64,000 nt of DNA, from contig CM039130.1 in NCBI GenBank assembly GCA_022036555.1, positions 7,675,599-7,739,598 of the forward strand, given 5' to 3'. Shown here piece after piece: positions 11,601 to 23,529 of the stretch. A program made the position numbers and the translations under genes. Under the pieces are notes generated by a model. The model ran no database searches and was not told the DNA's origin. It was given only the letters and a program-made list of their open reading frames with translations. This stretch comes from Microstegium vimineum (Eukaryota > Streptophyta > Magnoliopsida > Poales > Poaceae). Position 1 is the stretch's first letter. The number at the start of each line of letters is the position of its first letter.

Positions 11601-12419
11601 CCATCGATTAAGTGCGAAGCTGACATGGAAATTCAACCCCAGTGCAAGGAAAGTGACACGGACATTAGGAATCTCATTGACCTGAATGAAGCCTTGCCAA
11701 TAATAGATGATCCAGAGATGGATGCTCATAAATCAGTTGAATTTGTTGCTCATGAACCCAATGGTCCTTCACAGGATTCTATCGCCATTGCAGCAGCAGA
11801 GAGTCTGGTAGAAATGTGGAATGATAGCGTTCAGCCAGCATCTCCTCAACTTGACATCTTGCATTGGTTCGCTGACCTAGCTATATCCAAAGATAACACA
11901 GTGTTGGACATGAACAGTGATGATGACTTTGAGGCTGCAACACTGAAGCTGCAAGAAACCAAAAGCAACGACTACCATTCAACACCAAGAACCACCCAGG
12001 AGGATAATGTTGACTCTGGCCATTGTTCTGCAGCTGCACTTATCTCAAAACCTCAGCGAGGTAGAGGGCGAGGACGTCGACAGAAGAAAAACTTTCAGAG
12101 GGACATCCTGCCGGGCCTTGCATCATTGCCGAAGCACGAGGTATCAGAGGATCTTCGTGCACTTGGAAGGTCCAAGCCAGCCACACCGGCGAAACGTGGT
12201 CGGAACAGGCAGCAACCGAGAGGGAGGCGCCGGGCAAAAACTGTTGCCATGGAGGTAGAGGAAACCGAGGTCAGCCCACCACCACAGGCATCACCAACTC
12301 TTGTCCCTGCTGATTTGGACGGGGATGCACTGGGCATAACAAGGTGGGGAAGGACCACCAGACGTTGTCGAAGGCCAAGATGCCCGCCAGTGAACAATAC
12401 ATCGTTGCGTGTAGCTTGA
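8695..12419 (+). CDS. DUF863 family protein
   Basis: Three coding exons, 8695-8919, 10169-10895 and 10996-12419, join in frame to give about 791 residues. The start is the first ATG after the acceptor at 8692. The frame crosses the first splice as FRKQ-VYELHRLYKIQNEL, the conserved N-terminal motif of plant DUF863 proteins. Further family marks are an acidic run near residue 165 (DDDDDDVEILEV), several DLN motifs (DIDLNDTP, YDLNIRP, LIDLNEALP), the block NFQRDILPGLASLPKHE and basic GRGRGRRQKK/RGRRR stretches near the C-terminus. The DLN motifs resemble EAR-type repression motifs and the basic tail suggests a nuclear protein; both are inferences. Family function is poorly known. Intron 1 carries a 1.1 kb retrotransposon insertion, but the host splice sites look intact. 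Downstream, the MULE begins about 500 bp after the stop. Confidence 0.88.
8958..9338 (-). repeat. LTR of the left (minus-strand) gypsy end
   Basis: Read on the minus strand it starts TGTCATGT right after a purine tract (gaggaggggagaga) and ends CTTGACA at 8958. A TATA-like cctttatattcc lies on the minus strand near 9130. Confidence 0.65.
9339..9541 (-). pseudogene. Gypsy polyprotein C-terminal fragment
   Basis: The minus-strand frame reads ELPAEELATFREQFPDFQLEDELLFEEG, the usual C-terminal tail of grass Ty3/gypsy polyproteins, ending at the polypurine tract next to the LTR. The open frame runs on into the LTR. Upstream sequence to about 9660 is probably the same element in another frame. It is a remnant and cannot be functional alone. 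Confidence 0.65.
9820..10089 (+). repeat. LTR of the right (plus-strand) gypsy end
   Basis: A short coding remnant (IQLEDELGLQG at about 9778-9810) and the purine tract gggcgggggaga precede TGTCATGGGCAGCC. A TATA box (ctctatataaagag) lies near 9945-9958, and the LTR ends TTACA at 10089. Sequence differs strongly from the left LTR apart from the first bases. Confidence 0.7.
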
Positions 12420-12928
12420 GAGAGTTTTAGCTATGAGAATTGGTCAGAATTCATATACTCTTTTTTCTGACGAGTTGGAGGGAAATTGGGGAACTAGTAG
12501 GTTAAAAGTAATCAGTCACAATTGTACATGCTTCTCAGCACTAATTTGGGTCCCTGAGATCTGGATCGGATCAAAACATTTTGTACATCTCCTTGAAATG
12601 AACTCTAATCCTAAACAAGCGCACCTGGAGGATTAGCCTTTCAATGAGTTTGAATTCTGTTTTCCGTAGTGCATCTGATTGTTGATCAGGCTGACATGCC
12701 TGTGTGATATTATGCTCTGAGTAGTCATGTTGGGTAGGCAGCAGGTTTAGTTAGTTTTGTTACTGTCAATGTCATGTGATCGTTCTTTTGTTGCCTTATC
12801 CCAAAAAAAGTGATCGTTCTTAGTACTTTCATGCCAAATACAGGACATGTTGTCGATTTGTGGGATGTAGGTCGTTAGAGCTTTGCTAATCATATCATAT
12901 GAAATCTTTAGTTTCTCCCGTCACTTTA
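12420..12928. other. 3' UTR and downstream flank of the DUF863 gene
   Basis: No further gene. The stretch runs to the left end of the MULE. The poly(A) site could not be placed. Confidence 0.5.
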
Positions 12929-14429
12929 GAGAAAATTGCAATATTATGACTCGAAACATATGGCTTCGCTAAAATAGGATCATAAACATTGGATTCGTTA
13001 AAATAGGACTCTAAACGTAGGAACTTCGTAATAGATATGATTATGCTTGTTTTAATAAATTTCTCATCTAAAATACATGTATTTAGCCATGACTTGACTC
13101 TTTTGCCCTCATGCATGGGTTGCTGTCCGCTGCTGGCCCAGCTGCCTGGCCGCTGCTGGCCCTGCCGGGCGCATGGCTGGCCAACGCAGGTACTGGCCTG
13201 CCGTAGGTCCTTGCTGGCCATGGCCTGGCTGGCCAACACACGTACTGGCTGGTCGTGGCATGTTGTAGCAGTGAATATACCAATGGATATAGCAATAGAA
13301 ATTAAAAAAAAGATGATCCATGCAATAGATAAAACCATAAATATAGCACAAACGAGTTCATCGCATCAAACCATGATTCTAGCAATTTAAAAAATCATCT
13401 CATGACACAACAATTTAGTTCCAAACTAGTACCAAGTCATATAAAAATTTGATGAGTTCACATCTCATCACAGACAACTAAAAAATCATTTAATATGTAG
13501 CTTTCTCTTAGGAGTCATCTTTTTGGTGCTGTAGCAGTACGCATCCCATCGGACTAGTGGTGTCATCATGAATTTGTGAAGATGTGCCCTCTCCTAATAA
13601 CATCGCAAGCTTGCTGCACATAAGTTCGATACGGTAAATCAGAGCATAGTAAAATTATATATTAACTAAAATCAGAGTATGGTAAAATTATATATTAGTT
13701 AAAATCAGAGTATGGTAAAGTTTATTAATATTCTTACCTTCTTGTGACCCTTCCTGGACTATCCCGTAGGATTTCTTCTCTAGTTGGCCTTCGTGGAGTG
13801 GTAGGTTCTGGAGGTGCTCTTGTAACATTCTTCCTAGGTTGCCTACGCTTCCTATAATTAATGAAATAAATAAATATTAGCATTTTCATTTATGTTTGTA
13901 GATAAAGAAAATTAGTCTTACCCCTTTTTTGCAGTCCCATTGAGTGGGCACTTGGCACTAGCTTGCCGATGACCTTTTAATCCACATCTTTTGCAAGTCG
14001 TAGGCCCTCTGATCATCTTCTTTCCCTTTTCATTTGTTCTAGCAGTATCATTGTCATATTCCTTGTCACTTTCACCCTCATTGGTATGTTTACCTTTCTT
14101 CTTGTGTCCACCTTCATCCCATCCCTTCATTCTTAGTTTCCTCTGTCTCCCAACTGATAATTTGACTAGAGGTGCTCCAACTAAAAATGGTAGATCTACT
14201 TGTGGCCATTGAGTTTTATCTATCATAGGCTCAATCTCCCTTGTATAAGCAGCCCTGAATCTATTCACGGAGTAGTACTCATGCACAAACTGCTCTAGGT
14301 CAACTCCCCTTTGGCGGGTTACATAGGCCAACACATGTTGACATGGCTTACCAGTGTGTTGCCATTCCATACAAGTACATGTCCTTTGGTGTAACTTAAC
14401 AATATGCCTCACAGAAACACCACTGTGGT
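12929..14429. repeat. Left inverted arm of the MULE
   Basis: Reverse complement of 16828-18351 apart from a few substitutions and small indels. It contains the true terminal repeat, a GC-rich block of CTGGCC-type repeats (13113-13262) and the transposase 3' exons. The arm breaks off inside the coding sequence at ACCACAGTGG. Confidence 0.9.
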
Positions 14430-16375
14430 CCCACACCTCTGCACTCCAATTAGAACATGGTACAATTTTTAAGTGTCCCAAACCTCTAGTGTTTGCCCTC
14501 ATTTGTACCATAATTGCTGGGAGTATTCTACCTTCAGGAAGCCTATGTGCAATAATTCTTCTCTTGTTCCACAATACCATGATCCTTTCTCTGATCTTAT
14601 CAGCAAGGTCACAGACAGGTAAGTCCTTATGCTCTCTAATCCAGTTATTAAATGACTCAACAATGTTACTAGTAATGTAGTCACACTTAATTTCTGGATT
14701 GAAACCACACCTATACCATAAAAATTTATGATTGGTCTGCAACCATTTCACGGATTTTGATGATTCACTTACCATTTTTGCTAAATTGTCATAGAAGATC
14801 TCCTCTCTGTATGCTCTCGCAGCAGGATATATCTGGCCAAAACCTCTAAATCTCTTCTTGAAATTTTTGACAAGGTGATAAAAGCATTCCCTTTGCTCCG
14901 CATTTGGGAATATATTCTTGACTGCATTTTCCAAGCCTTTGCAGGCATCTGAACAAATAGCAAGGAGTGGAGGATCACCTATAGCTTTCCTCAATTGTTC
15001 CATAAACCAGGTCCAATTGTCTTTATTTTCAGAAGCTATGAATCCGTAAGCTACAGGATACATCCAATTGTGACCATCAACTCCTACAGCTGCGGCTAAG
15101 TGACCATTCCACCTTCCATTTAGAGCTGTAGCATCTATGCTTAGATGAGGCCTCCATCCTTCGAAGAAACCATCAATGCATGGTTTAAGTGCACAGAAAA
15201 AACGGTAGAAATATATCTCACCATCCACCTCGAGTACATCAATCTCCACGACACTTCCAGGACTCCGAAGCATGACCTCTGCCTTCCACCTGAACAATAG
15301 CTCAAAACTATCTGACCATTTGCCATATATCTCATCAAGAGCTTTTGCCTTACCCCGCCATACAGTGTCATATGCAATTGTGCACTTATGATCTATCTCC
15401 AATCTCTTCTGTAGATCCCTAGCACCAATATTTGGTTCAACTCTAAGAATATTAACAGCCTTGCTAGCTACCCACTTAGCACTTGGAGTTGTAGTTATCA
15501 TTCTCATGCTTGAAACACATTTATGATCATCGACTAAGACGGTTACCTACAAAAAAAACAGTTGATTATACTTACTAGCTGAGAGAGGGATTAAACAATA
15601 TAAAAAAATTATATGGTTGCAACTTGTGCCTAGCACTACCATGCTGGTGCAAGGTGTACAGTAGCAGGGACCAAAACTGAACGGGATCCCATGCACTGTG
15701 TTATCTAATCTGAAGTTGAGAATTTGACAACAAAAACATTACATAGTTCTTTTTTACAAATAGTTTCAGTGAAACAAAATTGCAAACCAGTTCGAGAAAA
15801 TTATACCAGCAAAATGTCGAGTAACTGATTTGATGCAGAAATGATATAATAAAATATGTATATAACATGTTTTAATACTAAAAACAGTACTCACCTGTAC
15901 AGTCGCGCTGCGGTCCAATTTCCTACCATTTATCCTCCAAGGGCAAGGGTTATTATCATCACCAGACTTGCAATAAGCCCTATATATCTTCTTACCTGAC
16001 TTCTCTACTCCTAAATGGAACTCCTTGTTAATGGCAAATTGCCGAACTGCCAACTTGAACTCCTCCATTGTTGGATACATTGTCCCTACCTCCATTGATG
16101 GGTTGTTCTTATCATATGTAATGACCAACTCACCTCGTACAACATCGTTAGTAGGAACAGCAGCACCATCAATATCTTCCTCATTATAATTCCCTTCTTC
16201 ATCCATTCGGCAATCAAAGTCTTGACTATTTATATTTGATGTGCCCTCATCTGTCAAGCCTAAAAGCTCACACATCTGAGTCTCGCTCATTACTTTAATT
16301 CGACCTTCATCATCTTGATTCTCAACTATCTGTATGGCATCCCAATCAACTCTTTCGGCAATCGACTCTTGAGAC
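13508..16375 (-). CDS. MULE transposase (5' exon missing)
   Basis: Four minus-strand exons join in frame: 15895-16375, 13922-15546, 13738-13851 and 13508-13613, about 774 visible residues. The first exon starts with one leftover base after an acceptor, so an upstream exon once existed; the first in-frame ATG is at 16290. Domains in order: MuDR N-terminal DNA-binding region (YPTMEEFKLAVRQFAI, CPWRINGRKL), MULE DDE transposase with Asp in LSIDATALNGRW, Asp in ICSDACKGLENAV and Glu in SNIVESFNNW, SWIM zinc finger (CTCMEWQHTGKPCQH) and CCHC knuckle (CKRCGLKGHRQASAKC). It would catalyse transposition of this family. The last exon has a 1-bp loss relative to the other arm, giving a different C-terminus. 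The missing 5' end makes activity doubtful. Confidence 0.85.
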
Positions 16376-16827
16376 CTATAAAAAATATAAAAAATAACAA
16401 TGATTATAGTTGTACGAGTTCACAAGCAACAATGACCATATTAATAGTCTCAATTATAACAACTTAACATTCTTTCAGTATGGTTTCATTGCGTGGCTAC
16501 TAAGCACAGTAAGGACTTTAAATAACTAAATCAATCCGCAATAATTAAAACTATCAGCATATGCCATAATTAAAACTATCGAAAGCATGTTACATCTGTG
16601 ATGTCCATATTAGTTGTAAAATGAGCAGTGTTAAACCGAAACACATTTAAACCTATTGATAATGAAACGATTGATAAACAATAATATCAACCGGTCATTC
16701 GTTCATGGCAGTGTACTAATCAATTTTTTCCATATTTACACTGTCATCTTCTACAGACCTATAAACAAGCAAAAATACATGTAACACGTCAGCTGAATTA
16801 TATATCCATCTCCATCGGTTACATGTA

Positions 16828-17773
16828 ACCACAGTGGTGTTTCTGTGAGACATATTGTTAAGTTACACCAAAGGACATGTACTTGTATGGAATGGCAACA
16901 CACTGGTAAGCCATGTCAACATGTGTTGGCCTATGTAACCCGCCAAAGGGGAGTTGACCTAGAGCAGTTTGTGCATGAGTACTACTCCGTGAATAGATTC
17001 AGGGCTGCTTATACAAGGGAGATTGAGCCTATGATAGATAAAACTCAATGGCCACAAGTAGATCTACCATTTTTAGTTGGAGCACCTCTAGTCAAATTAT
17101 CAGTTGGGAGACAGAGGAAACTAAGAATGAAGGGATGGGATGAAGGTGGACACAAGAAGAAAGGTAAACATACCAATGAGGGTGAAAGTGACAAGGAATA
17201 TGACAATGATACTGCTAGAACAAATGAAAAGGGAAAGAAGATGATCAGAGGGCCTACGACTTGCAAAAGATGTGGATTAAAAGGTCATCGGCAAGCTAGT
17301 GCCAAGTGCCCACTCAATGGGACTGCAAAAAAGGGGTAAGACTAATTTTCTTTATCTACAAACATAAATGAAAATGCTAATATTTATTTATTTCATTAAT
17401 TATAGGAAGCGTAGGCAACCTAGGAAGAATGTTACAAGAGCAACTCCAGAACCTACCACTCCACGAAGGCCAACTAGAGAAGAAATCCTACGGGATAGTC
17501 CAGGAAGGGTCACAAGAAGGTAAGAATATTAATAAACTTTACCATACTCTAATTTTAACTAATATATAATTTTACCATACTCTGATTTTAGTTAATATAT
17601 AATTTTACTATGCTCTGATTTACCGTATCGAACTTATGTGCAGCAAGCTTGCGATGTTATTAGGAGAGGGCACATCTTCACAAATTCATGATGACACCAC
17701 TAGTCCGATGGGGATGCGTACTGCTACAGCACCAAAGAAGATGACTCCTAAGAGAAAGCTACATATTGAATGA
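16828..17773 (+). pseudogene. Inverted duplicate of the transposase 3' exons
   Basis: The right arm repeats the end of the transposase on the plus strand: exon 16828-17335 (SWIM finger, basic region, CCHC knuckle), exon 17406-17519 and exon 17644-17773. It lacks the DNA-binding and catalytic domains, so it cannot make transposase. Its last exon reads through to TAPKKMTPKRKLHIE and a stop at 17771-17773, whereas the left arm is frameshifted in this exon, so this copy keeps the better C-terminus. Confidence 0.85.
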
Positions 17774-18351
17774 TTTTTTAGTTGTCTGTGATGAGATGTG
17801 AACTCATCAAATTTTTATATGACTTGGTACTAGTTTGGAACTAAATTGTGGTGTTATGAGATGATTTTTTAAATTGCTAGAATCATGGTTTGATGCGATG
17901 AACTCGTTTGTGCTATATTTATGGTTTTATCTATTGCATGGATCATCTTTTTTTTAATTTCTATTGCTATATCCATTGGTATATTCACTGCTACAACATG
18001 CCACGACCAGCCAGTACGTGTGTTGGCCAGCCAGGCCATGGCCAGCAAGGACCTACGGCAGGCCAGTACCTGCGTTGGCCAGCCATGCGCCCGGCAGGGC
18101 CAGCAGCGGCCAGGCAGCGGCCTGCAGCGGCCAGGCAGCTGGGCCAGCAGCGGACAGCAACCCATGCATGAGGGCAAAAGAGTCAAGTCATGGCTAAATA
18201 CATGTATTTTAGATGAGAAATTTATTAAAACAAGCATAATCATATCTATTACGAAGTTCCTACGTTTAGAGTCCTATTTTAACGAATCCAATGTTTACGA
18301 TCCTATTTTAGCGAAGCCATATGTTTCGAGTCATAATATTGCAATTTTCTC
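16828..18351. repeat. Right inverted arm of the MULE
   Basis: Reverse complement of the left arm. It carries an extra 21 bp in the GC-rich block (around 18110-18135, a local repeat of aggcagcggcc-type sequence). Arm identity is very high by eye, so the duplication is recent. Confidence 0.9.
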
Positions 18352-18352
18352 A

Positions 18353-18656
18353 GGAAAGGTGGAGCACATCACGAATCTGAGCCGACGAAGGCGTACAGTG
18401 GTTTCCTGGCACCGGCGGCACCATGGATACCAACGGCTATGGAGAAAATTTATTAATATTCTTACCTTCTTGTGACCCTTCCTGGACTATCCCGTAGGAT
18501 TTCTTCTCTAGTTGGCCTTCGTGGAGTGGTAGGTTCTGGAGGTGCTCTTGTAACATTCTTCCTAGGTTGCCTACGCTGGTACCCATGGTGCCGCCGGTGC
18601 CAGGAAACCACTGTACGCCTTCGTCGGCTCAGATTCGTGATGTGCTCCACCTTTCC
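18353..18656. repeat. 79-bp palindrome arms around a MULE exon fragment
   Basis: 18353-18431 is the reverse complement of 18578-18656 with one clear mismatch. The spacer holds 18449-18577, a 129-bp copy of MULE positions 13721-13849 (intron end plus most of the third transposase exon) in left-arm orientation. It carries the left-arm variant ggaggtgctc rather than the right-arm ggagttgctc. The block abuts the right end of the MULE, so it looks like templated filler made during repair. Confidence 0.85.
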
Positions 18657-21600
18657 CAGCACTGCGCGCTCCACGCCTCCCTCATCCCGGCCCCAGTACC
18701 ACGACGTGCCGCGCTTCCACGGGAGCCCCCGTTGCGGCCAAGCCCTAGCGACGAAACCCGGGCACTGGCGCGCGCCAGCCTCCCGGCGCGACCACATCCA
18801 GGTACTCCCGTGCCTCCCTGCTCGTGCCTCCCTGTCGGCGTTGTCAAATCGTCGTCACTCACGTCACAGTCATTGCAATGGTAAAGGATGATGCCATTGT
18901 CTCTGTTTTTTTAGATGTCGCAGTTTTTTTTGGCTCATCTGCTACCTTATCTCCATGTAGCATGAGCGTTCAAGATGTCTACGGCCATCGGGCACACAGG
19001 ACGTGATGGTAAATGATTTTCCTTTGTTCTGTGTCCTTCAATCACCTCTCAAGAATTTACTCTTTTAATCAGTCTACATGTACATCAAAGCTAGCCCGCT
19101 AAATACTGAAAGGCATAATCTTTTCAATTTATCCGCTTTGCGTTGTCACCTTATTCTTCTTAAAGTACCTATCAGTGCTCTTGGCATCCCTTCAACTGAT
19201 TACAAACTGCAATAAGAGAGGATCCAGGCCCTCTTCAATTTATATTCCAGTTATTTTGATCATCGTGCAACTCTCAAACAATGGCGGGCATGAAGCAGGA
19301 GCTTTGATGTTGGCTCGGTGTAATTGGTGCGTCATGTTTTTTTCTTTGCAGATCTGGGCGTTGGTGAAGCTTCTCCCCTGTTAGCTGAAGGTCATAATAA
19401 TAGAAAAGGTATATGTTCTCTGTTTTCCCATTTTTATCTTAGGCACATGCTGGTCCTCACTGATTCCATTTCAATTTTGTAGTTGCGCCTGTGCAGCTGC
19501 TAGTTGTAATTTGTATGAATTATATACTTTACCTCACATAATGGTTTGCTAGGCACTTAGGCAGCCTTCAGTCGCTCTCTTCGTATTTAATTCCAGTTCA
19601 ATTTATTGATGTTGCTTCGTATAGTTTCAATCAACTGAAATTTTCATTCAACTGCAGCCACGAGTACTTTGCTTGATATTTGAGGTTCTTGACATTTTTG
19701 TCTACCTTTTATTATTATAATAATATTTATTATTAATCACTTGCCGATCCCTCTCAGTTACGATGCTCTATGCAGGTATCCACATGGAATCATTTGGGCT
19801 GCAACAATAAAGTTCTAAATGGTCATCAATCAGAGCAGAAGTGGTTGATCATGCCAGGGTATTTTTGGCCCTGTTGGTTCTTCACTTCCAAGGTTTTTTT
19901 AATAAATTTTGGGCTCTCTGTGCAGTTCATATTCCCTCCTTTTTCAACAAAAAAAACTAAGGGATTCCTCCATCCACTATGTCTTATCTGACGGATCATG
20001 AGATTAACATTTGTTTCTTTCATTTCGAAATGTCAGGGAGTAGTAGATGTAGTGGATGCATCTGTTTCTGTGAATTGTTGCATTTAGAATGTACCAGGTA
20101 ATCCAAGGCACCTATACTTGCTTTTGAACTATTTATTTTCCAGCACTTCTCTCCTTTTACTCAAATGATATTCATTGTATGGGTCAGCCTACATATACTT
20201 ACTGCAAGATTCCATGGCATTAGATCATTGTACTGTCCGAACCACAAAATTGTGGAGTTACAGTAGAGGTTGTTGCCATTGATTAACACGAATTTTTTAG
20301 ACCTTCATGTGGTATATTTATGATTGAGTAGAGCAGTATATTTAAATATATGATTCTGCAATAGTCGCTCCACCTTACATCAGTATATTTGATTCTCTCA
20401 CATAATTTTAGAACTTATAAAATTAACACTTAGTTAAGGCTAACCATACCTTTTTAATAGTCAGAATATTAGTTTAAGGCATATTAAAATTTGGGTTCCT
20501 CATTTTTTACTAAACCTACAGTTTTTTATGCTACATTCTTCTTCAAAATTTTAGCGTAGTTCTAATTCCCTTAAAATTAATATATATCCATTTCCTGATG
20601 GAGAGAACCAACACGAGATGATGCATGTGTACAGGGTGCTGCCACAGTGAAAGTGTGATCATCGAAACACATCGCCACACGCCTAGGTAAATTTTACGGT
20701 GCCCTGCATTTACTTCTGTTTTATATAATTGAGTTTGCGCTGTTACCTTTCCGGAGCTTGGCTCTCACAAAATGACTGTCAATAAACATGTCTTTCCCTT
20801 TTATTACTGATGCGTTCCACATATGGGTACCTGATTTTCATTCAGAGCCAAACTCTATTTTCTCACGTTCGATGAATAACATGAACTCAAAAACAGAGAG
20901 AATGTGTTATCACATTCAGTTTCCTTCTTCAATTCATTATAGGAACCTATTTTTGTTTTCAAATGTGCTCCTAATCCAAAGTGTGAGTATTATGAAGTAT
21001 AGTCTTAAGTTTGTTATGAGGGACTGTTTAGGATTGATATATAACATTCAAAATGTTTGGATTAGAGAAACATTCGAACCTTTTTTTTTTTTGCAAATTA
21101 CTGCTCAGAATCTTCAGAGATGTTTTCAACATTTTTAGACTGACTCCTTTTCCCCCTTTATATGGGTTAATCCATCCACTATGTATGCAGCTATGTAGGA
21201 CCTACAAATATGTAGCTGATCACATATCGTTGATCACTAATTTACTGAGATAGGGTTGCCCGTCAAGCTCTACGTTTCTTGGAACTAATAGATTTGTTTC
21301 GCTTAAATTTTTCCTTTTGAAGACAGACTGATTTGCATACATTTCCGTACAACTGTTTGCCTAATCCTCATGCTTTGTTGAATATACGCTTATTTATACC
21401 CTGCTGCCATTATATTTTTGTTTCCTCTTTTTTTGATCAACACGACATTTCTGCTTTGAATATGATGTCCCCTTATTCGTTGTTCTGTCTCAGCTAACAG
21501 TTGTCACGCCTGCAAGAGCACAAGTGCCTAGGTGAATCATAGCTGTAAAATTGTTGCCTGAGACATTGCTGCCAGAAGATACATACGCTTCTACGTTCAA

Positions 21601-22060
21601 AGGAACTCGAATCATGCACAAGTTTAACTGCAAACTGGACTCTATGTACACCTCTTTGCCTAATTTCTACCTGAAGCCATTAGCTTTGGTACGAAGTTTT
21701 AATGGAGTTGGAACCTTTGTTGCACCTGCAATATATAAATTCAAACAGCAACTCAAGCTAGCTTACGAAGTTCACCGTTATGTTCAATTGTTCACATTTC
21801 ATCTGATTACTATCACTATAGATGTGGATTCGATATGGTTGGTGTTATTTCAACCAAATTGCTGCCACCTGATAACAAGTGCACTCATTTGCAGCTGCAC
21901 CGTTCAACTTGCCTTTTTGCTGGTCTGATCTGCTCCGCCCTGCCCGCGGCAACACGCGGGGGTTCCGGCTAGTTTTCACTACGTCTCCCGTCCTGGAATG
22001 AACAGCGAGGCAGCCGTTCAACTTCAACCCCTATTTTGGAACCTTAGAATTTTTCCTATC
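18657..22060. other. No supported coding gene; possible gene remnant
   Basis: The first 160 bp are GC-rich with CCG/CGC-rich frames and a possible donor (ccacatccag|gtactc near 18801), like the 5' exon of a grass gene. No continuing coding exon with a known domain was found in the AT-rich 3 kb that follows. It may be a gene whose start was disrupted by the MULE rearrangement, or a non-coding transcript. Confidence 0.3.
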
Positions 22061-23529
22061 CATTTTTTTATAAAATTTCTGCGTTCCAAATAAACCTTGT
22101 CATGTTTGGTTTCTTATTCATCTTTTGACTAGTCAGATTTTTATTGTTTTCCCTTTTCTTTTTCTTTTGCAAGTAGCATTTGAGTAATTTTGATTACAAT
22201 TTTTATGTGTTTATATATAGACTAATAAATGAAACTAACATTTGAAAGCCTAACAACCTATTATCTAGGACCCCAGTAAGTCCTCAAATAGTAGGGATGT
22301 GCGATGAACGACGGGTCGAATTGTCTTGCATTCAATAAAGCTTTTTTTATCATTTTTTGAGAGGAAGCTTTTTTTTTATTTTATTTTATCTGATGAAAAA
22401 GGTCCCAGCATGGTAAGGAAACAGCAAACAGGCACTAGGGGCTTTTACGGGGCTTGGTTAGACCAGTGTGCCTTGGAAAACTAGCCCAGCCCATTAATAG
22501 GTTTAGTTGGGCCATTACGTTTCGATTTTCAATTTGGTATTTACTCCGGAAAAGAGGAAATAAACTCATTTATTTTCTCACTATTTCTCAAGCATCTCGA
22601 TGCTTTGCAGTTGCAGAGCATTCAGTAAGGGCATGAGTCAACGAAAACCTACAATGTCTAGTACATGTCCTGTATTCCTCTTAGCAGTAGCCTAGCACGT
22701 GTTACAAAAAAAAAATACAACACAATGATGCCATTGAGTATCTAACAATCTTATTTTTCTAGAATGAAGTACTGTATCTATCAATCTAGTAATATTATTT
22801 TTCATGCAAAAAAAGTATTTTTTATTTAGTTAATGGGTATATTTTAAAAATTAAACTACATTACAAAATTAGCCAAAAATAATTTCACATTACTGTCAAA
22901 AAGATTCTGTTGTCCTATATCAATTATGTTTTCTTGCGAAAGTGACTGCAACGCCTAAGCTAGATCCACACTTGTTTGATACGCAACCCTAAATTACTTT
23001 CTAAATCGATTTAGTAGATATTAGCCATCTCATATCTCAGTCTCATGTAATGCTTTTATGATGTGGACTAATTGAAATCTATTGTAGTTTCATGAAGCAA
23101 CCATCTTATAAGATAAAACTGAGGGATATAAGACTACTCGTGCATTTTTTTTATAGGTTGTTGTCATACAACTCACAACGCTCACTTGTTATTTCTTAGC
23201 ACAAAATTAAGGGACTATGAAATTACAACGAGACACCTTAAAGACTACAACCTATCATCTCAAGATTATGTGACAATGCATGAAACAACCTATGTATTTG
23301 CCCTAATACCATAAACATACACATTTAATAAATTAGATCGATATTGTTAGAGAATTAGGCATTTGCAAGATTATATTCTGAATATAAATCATGACAAAGT
23401 TAATACATGCAAACTCTACTATTAATTAAATAAAGCATGTTATTCTAAAAACTAGTGTATAGACAAACAACTACTAGTAGTAGTAACAAAATAAACTATA
23501 ATAGAGTGACGTAGTAAATTGTACCCTTA
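22061..23529. other. AT-rich intergenic, no gene seen
   Basis: Long AT-rich stretch with short frames only; poly-A/T runs at 22340-22400 and 22700. Confidence 0.45.

Larger units (their letters stand above)
12929..18351. mobile_element. Mutator-like element (MULE) with 1.5 kb inverted arms
   Basis: Both ends read GAGAAAATTGCAATATTATG inward, a MULE-type terminus. The arms are 12929-14429 and 16828-18351, nearly identical, enclosing a 2.4 kb unique centre. The arms are unusually long because they include the last exons of the transposase gene. No 9-bp target duplication is visible: the left flank ends cgtcacttta and the right flank begins aggaaaggtgg. Confidence 0.9.

Noticed and set aside
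13037..13390. Open frames inside the GC-rich part of the MULE arm
   Set aside because: They run through CTGGCC-type repeats, occur in both arms and have no domain.
18472..18891. Plus-strand frame across the palindrome and the GC-rich exon-like stretch
   Set aside because: It joins filler DNA in antisense to the transposase exon with host sequence; no homology recognised.
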